A DNA stretch of 64,000 nucleotides from an uncultured Bacteroides sp. (GTDB taxonomy: Bacteria > Bacteroidota > Bacteroidia > Bacteroidales > Bacteroidaceae): the NCBI GenBank assembly GCA_944320865.1, contig CALUJC010000010.1, positions 1 to 64,000 on the forward strand, in the 5' to 3' direction. Below, piece after piece: positions 16,255-26,661 of this stretch. Both the position numbers and the translations under genes were made by a program. The notes beneath the pieces were generated by a model. It was not told the DNA's origin and made no database searches. It worked only from the letters and a program-made list of their open reading frames with translations. Within the stretch, counting starts at the first letter, position 1. The number at the start of each line of letters is the position of its first letter.

Positions 16255-17886
16255 CTAAAACTCTGCCTTGCACTCCAGGCATAAGGCCTCTCCTGTCACC
16301 GGATGGATGAACTCCAGCCTTAGGGCATGCAGGTAGAGGCGGTCGGACGGAGTGCCATATAGGCGGTCGCCAAGGATGGGGCAATGCAGTCCGTCGGGGT
16401 GGGCGGCATGCACACGTAGTTGGTGCGTGCGCCCGGTAAGGGGGTGGAACAGGATGCGCGTGCGGCCTTCCTCACGCTGCAGCACTTCATAGAGCGTGGT
16501 GGCGGGCTTGCCGTGCTCCCGGTCTACCCGTTGGCGCGGGCGGTCGAGCGGGTCGGGCAGGAGGGGCAGGTCGATGCGCCCTTCGTCTTGGGCAACGATG
16601 CCCTGAAGCACGGCCAGGTACGTCTTCTGGATGTGGCGGTGGCGGAACTGGGCTTGCAGTTGTTGGTGCACCTCCTTGTTTTTTGCCGCAAGCAGCAGCC
16701 CCGAGGTGTCCATATCCAGACGGTGTACCAGCATGGGGCCGTCGGCCTGCGGATAGTGGTCGCGCACCCATTGCCAGGCCGAGTAGGGGGCTTCCTTGCC
16801 GGGCACGGAGAGCATGCCTGCCGGTTTGTCGAGCACGAGCAGCCACGGGTCTTCGTAGACGACCTGTGGCTCGGCCTGCGTGTGTACGGCAGGCTGTAAC
16901 GGATTGCTTTCTACCTCCAGTCCTTGCAGCATGTGTGCCAGGATGGGGCCGCATTTACCTTTGCAGGCCGGATAGTAATGCCCGTCGTGGCGCACTTCCC
17001 CCTGCGGTGAGGCACCCACCCAAAATTCGGCCATCGCTACCGGGCGCAGGTGGTTGAGGTAGGCGTATTGCAGCAGTTTGGGCGCGGCGCATTCGCCTGC
17101 CCCGGCGGGCGGTACGCGGTGCGGGGTGTGCCGGAAGATTTCGTTCAAGTCCTGCACTTCGCTCCGTGCATTCAGCAGGCGGAAAGCGCCGAACAGGCGG
17201 CTTTGCAAGGCGGCAGAGCGTGTGCGCCGTTCTTCTTTCAGCCGTTTCAATGCGGTCTCATAGGGTTGCAGGGTTGCGGCAAGGTCGTTTTCCTTGGCTT
17301 TCAAGTGTCGCTCCAGCCGTTTGTATTCGGCCTTCTGGTGTTGGCTTTCGCGTATCATGGCGGCGGATTCTTCCTCGCTTGGGGGCGGGGATGCCTGCCT
17401 GCGGAGGTCGCGTGCCGCCTTGGCTGCTTTCAGTTGTTGGCGTGCCTCTTCTATTTGTCGCGCCGCTTGCTGCCGCAGGGCCTCCATCTGTTCCTTGAGG
17501 GCAAGGTAGCCGGGGGTGGCTTCCAGTTCTTCGATGTGTTGGTTGAGGCGAGAAATGCGGGTTTCTTCTTGCCGGAAGAACCCTTCCGGATTCAGCAGGT
17601 CGTAGACCGGCGGCACGAAATAGGGATGGTCATTCTTTCCGACAAGGTTGCCGGAGTAAGCGGCCAAGTAGCCGAGTACTCCTTCTGCAGTCTGTACCAC
17701 CAGCACGCCGAACATTTTGCCTTGTGCCAGCTCTTGTTGCCATCCCGCCTGTCCGGACAGGTAATGACGGACTTCCCCTGCTGCCAGCACGCACAGGGGA
17801 TGGGGCGTGTAGCAGAAGGGGTAAGTAAACTTACTTGGCAAGGCGATGCCTACCACTGAAGTATGGAACGTGTGGATCCTGTTCAT
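16255..17886 (-). CDS. RluA family pseudouridine synthase with long N-terminal extension
   Basis: 543 residues from ATG 17886; the frame is open further upstream but that stretch belongs to the coupled 43-aa gene. Residues 340-540 are a RluA-type catalytic domain: EDPWLLVLDKPAGMLSVPG, LVHRLDMDTSG with catalytic D391, and PLTGRTHQLRVHAAH. These enzymes isomerise specific uridines in rRNA or tRNA. The first 340 residues are unusual: a small N-terminal domain, a coiled coil (about 105-225, rich in E, Q, R, K), and a cysteine-containing segment ACKGKCGP near 307-314. No S4 domain is seen. The extension may recruit another RNA or ribosome target; this is inference. Confidence 0.9.
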   Translation of the reverse strand: MNRIHTFHTSVVGIALPSKFTYPFCYTPHPLCVLAAGEVRHYLSGQAGWQQELAQGKMFGVLVVQTAEGVLGYLAAYSGNLVGKNDHPYFVPPVYDLLNPEGFFRQEETRISRLNQHIEELEATPGYLALKEQMEALRQQAARQIEEARQQLKAAKAARDLRRQASPPPSEEESAAMIRESQHQKAEYKRLERHLKAKENDLAATLQPYETALKRLKEERRTRSAALQSRLFGAFRLLNARSEVQDLNEIFRHTPHRVPPAGAGECAAPKLLQYAYLNHLRPVAMAEFWVGASPQGEVRHDGHYYPACKGKCGPILAHMLQGLEVESNPLQPAVHTQAEPQVVYEDPWLLVLDKPAGMLSVPGKEAPYSAWQWVRDHYPQADGPMLVHRLDMDTSGLLLAAKNKEVHQQLQAQFRHRHIQKTYLAVLQGIVAQDEGRIDLPLLPDPLDRPRQRVDREHGKPATTLYEVLQREEGRTRILFHPLTGRTHQLRVHAAHPDGLHCPILGDRLYGTPSDRLYLHALRLEFIHPVTGEALCLECKAEF

Positions 17887-18014
17887 GGCTTCGGGTTGTT
17901 GGAGGACGGTTTCTTGGGCGCAGGCTTCTTTTTGCCCAGTTTGCGTTGCTTTTCCCACGCGGCCTTCTTGGCCAGGTATTGCTCGTATTGTTTTTCCAGA
18001 TAGTTGTCTGCCAT
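17883..18014 (-). CDS. 43-aa basic small protein coupled to the RluA gene
   Basis: A short frame reads MADNYLEKQYEQYLAKKAAW, then lysine- and proline-rich sequence (KQRKLGKKKPAPKKPSSNNP). The N-terminal half should be helical and charged; the tail is strongly basic. Its TGA overlaps the RluA ATG (ATGA at 17883-17886), so translation is likely coupled. I recognise short proteins starting MADNYLEK as common in Bacteroides, where they are sometimes mislabelled 'dehydrogenase'; no function is known. The basic tail suggests nucleic acid or ribosome contact, and the pairing with an RNA-modifying enzyme fits that, as inference. Confidence 0.75.
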   Translation of the reverse strand: MADNYLEKQYEQYLAKKAAWEKQRKLGKKKPAPKKPSSNNPKP

Positions 18015-18029
18015 ATTTTGTATTTGTTC

Positions 18030-19925
18030 TTAGAAACTGATGTGGACGCCGCCCATGAAGGTCGCTTTGGGCATGGGGTAACCGGCCATGATTTCGTAGC
18101 GTTGCGCCAATAGGTTCTCGCCTTTCACGTAAAGGGTGGCATACCGGCAGAGGCGGTAGCTGGCGCGGAGGTTCCACAGCACGAAGTCTTCGGTCTGCTC
18201 GGTGCCTTGCCCGTTGGTGATGACGGAGGTGTACAGCCCTTTGATGTATTGGATGCCTGTGGAGACATTCCAGCGTCCTTGAGTGAAGTCGGCTCCGGCA
18301 TACAGCTTGTGCTCGGGGGCAGAGATAACGGGATGCTCCATGTGTACCCAGCTGTAGTTGGCGTTGACATTCCAGTGCGGGTTGATGCGGTAGGCTGCGT
18401 TGGTTTCCAATCCCCAGTTCTCTATCTTGCCCGAGTTGACGTTGTGGGGGTGCCCGTCTTCGCGGATGGTCATGATGAGGTTGTCGCCGTTGATGTAGTA
18501 CAGGTTGGCTCCATAGGTTAGGGCTCCTTCAAGTAAATGTTGGGTGAAAGACAGTTCGTAGTTCATCAACCGTTCGGGGCGCAAGTCTGGGTTTTGGGGT
18601 GGGAACATGTACATCTCACGAATGGTGGGGTTGCGGAAGCCCTTGCTTACCATAGCTTTCAGTTCGGCATTCTTGGGCAAGTGGAAAGCCAGTCCGCCTT
18701 GAGGTACCCATTCGGTACCTACGTGCGAGTGGTGGTCTACGCGGATACCGGCATTAAGCGACAACCAGGTAGAAATATCTTGGCGGAAGTCTACATAGCC
18801 GGCTACCTCGTCCTGCTTCTTGTCCACACCCGGCTCACGCGCACCGGTGGCAACGACTTTGTTCCACGATTCTCCGCCGAAGTGCTGGTAGTCGAAGCCC
18901 AAGGTGAGGCGGCTGCCTTGCCACATCTCAGTGCTTTGATACAAGGAGAGGCCCATCATGAGGTCTTTGGAGCGGAACAGTGATTCCTGCGGACTCTCGC
19001 CCGGCCCGTATCCGTCGTTAATCTTGTGATAGCCCCAGTTGTAGAAAAAGCTCAAGGCACCCGATGTCCTGTCGTAGTTGTTCTGCAAGGCAAAGGAGGC
19101 CATGCCGCGGGTGATGCGCGAGTCATTGTCGGTGAGCGGTTCGGTCACCGTGCCGGGATTGGAGGCATTGAAGTGGGTGATGTTGACGTCGCCATACACG
19201 TTCCAGGCATCGTTGATGTCGTATGCCAGCTTGGCGTACCCGCCGTATTGCTCGAAGCCCATATTCTTGCGGTGCCCGCCCGTGCGGTTGTAGGAAGCCG
19301 AGATTACGCTGCTGAAACGTCCCCGCCGCACACGGTTGGTAGCCTCGGTCTGTACCGTGCCGTAGGAGCCTGCACCCACGTTGAGGTTCGTTTGCACCCC
19401 GTCGGCCTGTTGCTTGCGGGTGACGATGTTCACCACGCCCCCCATGGCGTTCGATCCGTAGAGCACCGAGGCCGGCCCGCGCAGCACCTCCACCCGCTCG
19501 GCCAGCATTGTCTGGTAGGAGTCGGAAATGGGGTGGCCGAACAGCCCCATGTATTGCGGATGCCCGTCTATCAGCACCAACATCTGCGCGCTTCCGCTCA
19601 TGCCGCGCATGGAGAAGCCGCCCGCTGCCCCGTCGGACACGCCGTAGCCCATCACGCTCCGGCTGGTGACGAAGAGGCCGGGCACCTGCTCGTTCAGAGC
19701 GGGCAGCAGGGAAGGTTCGAAGCGTTTCTCCAACGTGGGGCGCGCCACTACGGAGATGGTCATGGGCAGGTGGCGGATGTCGGTGGCGTTCCGCGTGCCG
19801 GTCACCACCACTTCGTGCAGGGAATATTCGTTGCCAATGGAGAGGGAATCGGCGTTCTCTGCTACGATTCCCGCAGGGGCAAGCAGGCCGATGGCTGCCA
19901 GCAAGAGTGTTCTTGTATGCGTCAT
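18030..19925 (-). CDS. TonB-dependent outer membrane receptor
   Basis: 631 residues. A signal peptide (1-22) precedes the TonB box/plug start EVVVTGTRNATDIRHLP, then plug motifs ERVEVLRGPASVLYGSNAMGGVVNIVT. The rest is a beta-barrel ending in a terminal aromatic residue (GGVHISF), the outer-membrane targeting signature. It resembles vitamin B12/siderophore-type receptors (BtuB/CirA group) rather than SusC: there is no N-terminal carboxypeptidase-like extension and the size is about 630. The ligand is not evident and no transport partner is adjacent. The small RluA-leader gene begins 15 bases after its stop. Confidence 0.95.
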   Translation of the reverse strand: MTHTRTLLLAAIGLLAPAGIVAENADSLSIGNEYSLHEVVVTGTRNATDIRHLPMTISVVARPTLEKRFEPSLLPALNEQVPGLFVTSRSVMGYGVSDGAAGGFSMRGMSGSAQMLVLIDGHPQYMGLFGHPISDSYQTMLAERVEVLRGPASVLYGSNAMGGVVNIVTRKQQADGVQTNLNVGAGSYGTVQTEATNRVRRGRFSSVISASYNRTGGHRKNMGFEQYGGYAKLAYDINDAWNVYGDVNITHFNASNPGTVTEPLTDNDSRITRGMASFALQNNYDRTSGALSFFYNWGYHKINDGYGPGESPQESLFRSKDLMMGLSLYQSTEMWQGSRLTLGFDYQHFGGESWNKVVATGAREPGVDKKQDEVAGYVDFRQDISTWLSLNAGIRVDHHSHVGTEWVPQGGLAFHLPKNAELKAMVSKGFRNPTIREMYMFPPQNPDLRPERLMNYELSFTQHLLEGALTYGANLYYINGDNLIMTIREDGHPHNVNSGKIENWGLETNAAYRINPHWNVNANYSWVHMEHPVISAPEHKLYAGADFTQGRWNVSTGIQYIKGLYTSVITNGQGTEQTEDFVLWNLRASYRLCRYATLYVKGENLLAQRYEIMAGYPMPKATFMGGVHISF

Positions 19926-19953
19926 GTCTGTTGTCTTTTATATTTTCCGAGCG

Positions 19954-19961
19954 CAAAGATG
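19954..19961 (-). promoter_or_regulatory. -7 box of the TonB receptor gene
   Basis: CATCTTTG on the minus strand differs from TAnnTTTG at the first base and lies 28 bases before the start codon. It is the best candidate in the 204-base gap between this gene and the clpB end, where otherwise only the clpB terminator is seen. Confidence 0.4.
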
Positions 19962-20060
19962 GGGAGAATTCTTGAAACTTTGGTTATAAATATTACGGTT
20001 GTTTTAACCTTGATTACCGGCGACCTCAGCTAGGATCTATAGGGAGCTCTTGTGGACGGG

Positions 20061-20093
20061 CAAAAAGAAAACGGAAGCGCGTTTGCGCTCCCG
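20061..20093 (-). terminator. Intrinsic terminator of clpB
   Basis: On the minus strand CGGGAGCGC and GCGCTTCCG pair (nine pairs, one G-U) across a four-base AAAC loop, followed by TTTTCTTTTT. It lies 37 bases after the clpB stop codon. Confidence 0.8.
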
Positions 20094-20129
20094 CTTTCTT
20101 TACACCATTGGGTATTATATACAGCAGTT

Positions 20130-22724
<2,595 letters not shown>

Positions 22725-22748
22725 ATTGTTTTCTCCTTTCTTGTTTAC

Positions 22749-22843
22749 GAATTAATGTCGGAAAGGAGAACGCAAAATGTCTGCCAGTAAGCGGGTAGAG
22801 ACAAAATGTCTGATTGTTAGGTGCGTGCGTATGACAAAATGTC
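22749..22843. promoter_or_regulatory. Repeated GACAAAATGTC palindromes upstream of clpB
   Basis: GACAAAATGTC occurs exactly at 22800-22810 and 22833-22843, with CGCAAAATGTC at 22771-22781 and a weaker GAATTAATGTC at 22749-22759. GACA/TGTC is a perfect dyad with a three-base centre. The copies lie 25-119 bases before the clpB ATG. They look like a multi-copy operator or stress-sigma recognition site; they do not resemble the CIRCE element bound by HrcA. The binding factor is unknown. Confidence 0.6.
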
Positions 22844-22920
22844 CTACTACCTATTCGGCCTATTCCATAAATATTTGCTACAAAAGCAGAAAAAAGCGGA
22901 GAAGAAGTGCGATAAAATCT

Positions 22921-22928
22921 TACCTTTG
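22921..22928 (+). promoter_or_regulatory. -7 box of the 200-aa hypothetical gene
   Basis: TACCTTTG matches TAnnTTTG and lies 77 bases before the chosen ATG at 23006. No TTTG at the ideal -33 position was seen. Confidence 0.45.
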
Positions 22929-23005
22929 CCGTTCATTAGCATGTCCTTCCTTCCTGTAAGATGCAGGTAGTGGTGGGGGATGCGTGTTTTTTAATTGTCA
23001 TTTCA

Positions 23006-23608
23006 ATGGATACAAATGTGAAATTCCCGGAATACGTGGTGCTGGTCGATGCCGCTTTCTTGCAAAGTGCGGTGCGCGATGTGCGTCGCGTCATGAGCCT
23101 TCGGCTTGGGCGGCAGCTTCCTCTTTTGGACTTGCCCATGTGGCTTACCTGCCTGCTGCTGGATGCCGGCGTGCGCGGTGCGGATAATGAAGTGCAAATC
23201 CTCTTGGCTGATAGCGACGGCCGGCAAGGTGCGTGGGAAGCGTGCCACCCTTCTACACCTGGGGAGGTAGATGGCAAAGCCTGCCGCACTGCGCTTGGTG
23301 AGCTGTCTTTTTCTATTGTTTCTGCCGAGGGATTGGCTTCGTCTCAAAATCTGTATCACGACCTGATGAGGTTGGTGCTGAACGATGCTTCGGTAAGGCG
23401 TCTCTTGCTGGTGCCCGCTCCCGGCAAGGATGATTGGCAGGACGTGCTTCCCCAAATGCAGCAAGACCTTGGCTTGACTAATCAAGATTTGGCTGAACGT
23501 GTCTGCCTCTTTAGCCTGGAACCGCCCCGTCAAACTTTGCCTTGCCCTTGGTTGCCGTTGGTTTACTCGCTGGCTCACGTCTTTGGCATACAGGAAGATG
23601 AATTTTAA
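23006..23608 (+). CDS. Conserved hypothetical protein (DUF6621-like)
   Basis: 200 residues from ATG 23006 (MDTNVKFPEYVVLVDAAFLQ); a start at 22961 would add a poorly composed 15-residue prefix. It has no signal peptide or membrane span, and reads as a soluble alpha/beta protein with EVQILLADSDGRQGAWEACHPSTPGEV and YHDLMRLVLNDASVRRLLLVPAP. I recognise it only as a Bacteroidales-restricted family, tentatively DUF6621; no function is known. It is divergent from clpB, and the clpB palindromes lie between them, so shared regulation is possible. A heptamer array begins three bases after the stop. Confidence 0.75.
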   Translation: MDTNVKFPEYVVLVDAAFLQSAVRDVRRVMSLRLGRQLPLLDLPMWLTCLLLDAGVRGADNEVQILLADSDGRQGAWEACHPSTPGEVDGKACRTALGELSFSIVSAEGLASSQNLYHDLMRLVLNDASVRRLLLVPAPGKDDWQDVLPQMQQDLGLTNQDLAERVCLFSLEPPRQTLPCPWLPLVYSLAHVFGIQEDEF

Positions 23609-23610
23609 GA

Positions 23611-23762
23611 AGTAGTCAGTAGATAGTAATTGGTAGCTGGTAGTCAGTAGATAGTAGTTAGCATAGATAATTGGAATGCTTTAAATTAGTTTCTTCCACC
23701 ACGCCCTTCCTACTGGTTGCCACTACTAACTACTAACTACTATCTACTGACTACCAACTACT
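23611..23762. repeat. Opposed heptamer arrays (AGTAGTC type)
   Basis: Eight contiguous heptamers (AGTAGTC, AGTAGAT, AGTAATT, GGTAGCT, GGTAGTC, AGTAGAT, AGTAGTT, AGCATAG) run from 23611 to 23666. Six heptamers of the same family in reverse orientation run from 23721 to 23762. The 21-base stretch 23641-23661 is the exact reverse complement of 23733-23753, so a long hairpin with a loop of about 55 bases can form. It begins two bases after the stop codon and fills most of the gap before the LysR gene. Confidence 0.88.
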
Positions 23763-23782
23763 GAATTCTAAATAAAAATCCA

Positions 23783-24664
23783 ATGAACGATTTCCGCCTG
23801 AAAGTATTCCAGTCCGTAGCCCGCAACCTGAGCTTCACGAAAGCGGCGCGCGAACTATGTGTCAGTCAGCCGGCCATCACCAAGCATGTGCAAGAGCTGG
23901 AGGCCGCCTATGGCATGCGTCTTTTCGAGCGCCAAGGCAGCCGCATTGCGCTTACAGATGCCGGCCGCCTGTTGCTGGAGCACTGCGAACACATCTTGGA
24001 CGACTACCGCCATCTGGAATTTGAAATGAACCTCCTGCGCAACCGCTGTGCCGGCGAGCTTCGTCTGGGTGCCAGTACTACCATTGCCCAATATGTACTG
24101 CCTCCCGTCCTGGCACGTTTTACCCGCAGGTTTCCCCAAGTACACCTCTCGTTGTTGAACGGCAATTCGCGTGAAGTGGAAATTGCCTTGCAGGAAGGCC
24201 GCATCGACCTGGGGCTGGTGGAAGGCATCCACCGCCAGCCGGGCTTGAAGTACACACCCTTTTTGCAAGACGAACTGGTGGCTGTGGTCAGCACCCGTGG
24301 CAAGCTCCGTGTGCCCGAAGAAATTATGCCCGGCGACCTGCCCCGTCTTCCGCTGGTGTTGCGCGAAAAGGGGTCGGGTACGCTTGACGTCATTGGCCGG
24401 GCGCTGGAGGAGCATGGCATCAAGTTGTCCGACCTGCATGTGCTGATGCACCTGGGCAGCACCGAGAGCATCAAGCTGTTTTTGGAGCATGCCGACTGCA
24501 TGGGCATTGTATCTGTCCGCTCCATCAGCCGCGAGTTGGCCGAAGGCCGCCTGCGGGTGGTCGAGGTAGAAAGCATGCCGATGCACCGCGATTTTTGCTT
24601 TGTCCGCCTGCAAGGCCAGGAAGGCGGCTTGGCGCAAACCTTCGAGTTGTTTGCGATGAGTTAA
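23783..24664 (+). CDS. LysR family transcriptional regulator
   Basis: 293 residues. The winged helix-turn-helix occupies residues 1-60 (FRLKVFQSVARNLSFTKAAR, VSQPAITKHVQELE). The periplasmic-binding-protein-like effector domain follows (ELRLGASTTIAQYVLPPVLARF, GRIDLGLVEG). The type resembles CysB/CbbR/YeiE relatives. A YeiH-type exporter lies downstream, and LysR (YeiE-like) regulators are commonly linked to YeiH genes, so it may control that gene; a GNAT gene and a large palindromic element separate them. Its stop codon overlaps the start of that element. Confidence 0.94.
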   Translation: MNDFRLKVFQSVARNLSFTKAARELCVSQPAITKHVQELEAAYGMRLFERQGSRIALTDAGRLLLEHCEHILDDYRHLEFEMNLLRNRCAGELRLGASTTIAQYVLPPVLARFTRRFPQVHLSLLNGNSREVEIALQEGRIDLGLVEGIHRQPGLKYTPFLQDELVAVVSTRGKLRVPEEIMPGDLPRLPLVLREKGSGTLDVIGRALEEHGIKLSDLHVLMHLGSTESIKLFLEHADCMGIVSVRSISRELAEGRLRVVEVESMPMHRDFCFVRLQGQEGGLAQTFELFAMS

Positions 24665-24998
24665 ATGGAAATTTAGTTGACGAGGGAACAAGTTAACAAG
24701 GCTACGAGGACAGTGCAACTGTCCAACTATGCTTAACCGCTGTGTGCCGCGCAGCGGTACCTGCGGTAAAAAGCCATCAGCAGATGCATAGAACCTCGAA
24801 GAGGTTCAACCTCATACCGACGGGACATAGCTTGTTCGACCCCTTCGAGGTCGGGGTGCTTGCGCTCACCTGCATACACCGCAGGTACCGCTGCGCGGCA
24901 CACAGCGGTTAAGCATGGTTGGACGGCGTTGCCGTCCGCAAATACTCCGCCCCTCGTTGCCTCGTCAATTTGTCTCCTTGTCAACTAAATTATCATTT
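24663..24998. repeat. Boundary-conserved palindromic element E1 (octamer interior)
   Basis: The ends are AAATGGAAATTTA (24663-24675) and TAAATTATCATTT (24986-24998), imperfect inverted repeats shared with E2, E3 and E4. Just inside are opposed octamer arrays: TTGACGAG, GGAACAAG, TTAACAAG, GCTACGAG at 24677-24708, and four complementary octamers at 24953-24984. The core is a 47-base inverted repeat with one mismatch (24721-24767 with 24878-24924). The element begins within the LysR stop codon and fills the gap before the GNAT gene. The minus-strand frame inside (24733-24984) is judged not to be a gene. Confidence 0.85.
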
Positions 24999-25031
24999 AT
25001 GTTGTACCATTTATTATTGTGACATTACATT

Positions 25032-25559
25032 ATGACTGACAACGAAAAAGTACATCTTCGGAAAGTAATGCCGGAAGACATCCCTGCCATAACACAGATT
25101 TATAATGAATACATTCTGCACAGTGTGGCCTCTTTCGAGGTGGAGGCAGTGACAGAGGCCGAGATGCTGCGCCGCATGCAAGGCATTGTGCCCGCCTGTC
25201 CTTACTTTGTGGCAGAGGTCGATGGCAAGGTGGCGGGCTATTGCTATGCCCACCCGTGGAAAGAACGTCCTGCTTATTGCCATACGTTGGAGACAACCAT
25301 CTACTTGGCGCCTGCCTATACGGGCAAGGGCATAGGCCGGTTGCTGATGGAGCGCCTCATGGAGAAGTGCCGCGCGATGCCCGATTGCCATGCCTTGGTG
25401 GCCTGCATCACGGCGGAAAACGAAGCCAGCTGTGCCCTTCACCGCAAGCTGGGCTTCCAGCAAGTGTCGTGCTTCAAGGCTGTGGGGCGCAAGTTCGGGC
25501 GATGGCTCGATGTAGTAGACTACGAGTTCGTGTATCCGGAGAACTTGCCGGCAGAATAA
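25032..25559 (+). CDS. GNAT family N-acetyltransferase (phosphinothricin acetyltransferase-like)
   Basis: 175 residues, standard for this subgroup. VHLRKVMPEDIPAITQIYNEYI at the N terminus, TTIYLAPAYTGKGIGRLLMERLME with the acetyl-CoA-binding Q/RxxGxG-type loop (TGKGIG), and CITAENEASCALHRKLGFQQVSCFKAVGRKFGRWLDV near the C terminus match Pat/MnaT-type enzymes. Members acetylate the amino group of small molecules such as methionine sulfoximine or phosphinothricin; the natural substrate here is unknown. It lies between the LysR regulator and the YeiH-type exporter. Confidence 0.92.
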   Translation: MTDNEKVHLRKVMPEDIPAITQIYNEYILHSVASFEVEAVTEAEMLRRMQGIVPACPYFVAEVDGKVAGYCYAHPWKERPAYCHTLETTIYLAPAYTGKGIGRLLMERLMEKCRAMPDCHALVACITAENEASCALHRKLGFQQVSCFKAVGRKFGRWLDVVDYEFVYPENLPAE

Positions 25560-25589
25560 CTTTAGGTTATAGTCCATAGGGAGAAACGA

Positions 25590-25621
25590 TTGGCGTATCT
25601 GCGTGTCCTGCCTTATCTTTG
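25590..25621 (+). promoter_or_regulatory. Promoter of the YeiH-type gene
   Basis: TTG at 25590-25592 and TATCTTTG at 25614-25621, 21 bases apart, fit the Bacteroides promoter. The start codon is 47 bases further on. It suggests the exporter gene is not only a read-through product of the GNAT gene. Confidence 0.6.
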
Positions 25622-25668
25622 CACCCGCAAAAACGGAAATATAAAAACGAATATAAAGGTAAAGACGT

Positions 25669-26658
25669 ATGATGACAATGTTGCAAGCACGCAGAAAAGC
25701 AATCTATGTAGGGCTGGTAACCCTGCTTCTGGTATTCCTGTTGTTGGACTATGTGCCTGGCCTGTCGGCCTATGGCGCGTGGGTCACTCCGCCGGTCGCC
25801 CTGTTCCTGGGGCTGACCTTCGCCTTGGTGTGCGGGCAGGCTCATCCCAAGTTCAATAAAAAAATGTCCAAGTACCTATTGCAATACTCCGTGGTAGGGC
25901 TTGGCTTCGGCATGAACCTGCACGCCTCGCTGGCTTCGGGCCGTGAGGGCATGGAGTTTACCATCCTGTCGGTCTTCGGCACCCTGCTGATAGGGTGGGT
26001 GATAGGGCGTAAGCTGTTGAAGGTGGGTCGCGACACGTCGTACCTCATCAGTTCGGGTACTGCCATTTGCGGCGGCAGTGCCATTGCGGCAGTAGGCCCG
26101 GTGTTGCGAGCCAAGGATAGCGACATGTCGGTGGCGCTGGGCACCATCTTCGTGCTCAATGCCATTGCCCTGTTCATCTTCCCTATTGTCGGCCATGCGC
26201 TGGGCATGAGCCAGCAAGACTTCGGCACATGGGCAGCCATTGCCATCCACGACACCAGCTCGGTGGTGGGCGCGGGGGCAGCCTATGGAGAAGAAGCACT
26301 ACGTGTGGCCACCACCATCAAGCTGACCCGCGCGTTGTGGATTATCCCCGTAGCTGTTCTCACTTCGTTTATTTTTAAGAGCAAAGGGCAGCGCGTCAGC
26401 ATCCCCTGGTTCATCTTCTTCTTCATCCTCGCCATGGTGTTCAACACCTATGTGCTTGGCACCTCCGCCACAGGCATTGCCATTGGCAATGGCATCAACG
26501 ACCTTGCCCGCAAGATGCTGACTGTCACGCTGTTCTTCATTGGCGCCTCCCTGTCGCGCGACGTGCTTCGCACCGTAGGCCTCCGTCCGCTGGTGCAAGG
26601 CGTACTGCTGTGGATGGTCATCAGCCTGGGCACGCTGGGGTACATCTATTGGCGGTGA
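25669..26658 (+). CDS. YeiH/UPF0324 family inner membrane protein (putative sulfate exporter)
   Basis: 329 residues, about ten hydrophobic segments. Family features include GLGFGMNLHASLASGREG, the conserved SSGTAICGGSAIAAVGPVL segment, and AAIAIHDTSSVVGAGAAYG. YeiH proteins are annotated as putative sulfate (or sulfite-related) exporters from their link with sulfur metabolism; direct evidence is limited. The LysR gene upstream may be the cognate regulator. A second start (25672 is not a start codon; MTMLQARRK at 25669 and MLQARRK at 25678) would change little. The palindromic element E2 begins three bases after the stop. Confidence 0.9.
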   Translation: MMTMLQARRKAIYVGLVTLLLVFLLLDYVPGLSAYGAWVTPPVALFLGLTFALVCGQAHPKFNKKMSKYLLQYSVVGLGFGMNLHASLASGREGMEFTILSVFGTLLIGWVIGRKLLKVGRDTSYLISSGTAICGGSAIAAVGPVLRAKDSDMSVALGTIFVLNAIALFIFPIVGHALGMSQQDFGTWAAIAIHDTSSVVGAGAAYGEEALRVATTIKLTRALWIIPVAVLTSFIFKSKGQRVSIPWFIFFFILAMVFNTYVLGTSATGIAIGNGINDLARKMLTVTLFFIGASLSRDVLRTVGLRPLVQGVLLWMVISLGTLGYIYWR

Positions 26659-26661
26659 GGT

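Noticed and set aside
22749-22843. CIRCE/HrcA operator upstream of clpB
   Set aside because: The CIRCE halves TTAGCACTC and GAGTGCTAA are absent; the observed dyad is GACA-AAA-TGTC.
24733-24984. 83-codon minus-strand frame inside element E1
   Set aside because: Lies wholly in the palindromic element, uses the repeat arms as coding sequence and has no supported start; more likely a recurring spurious annotation.
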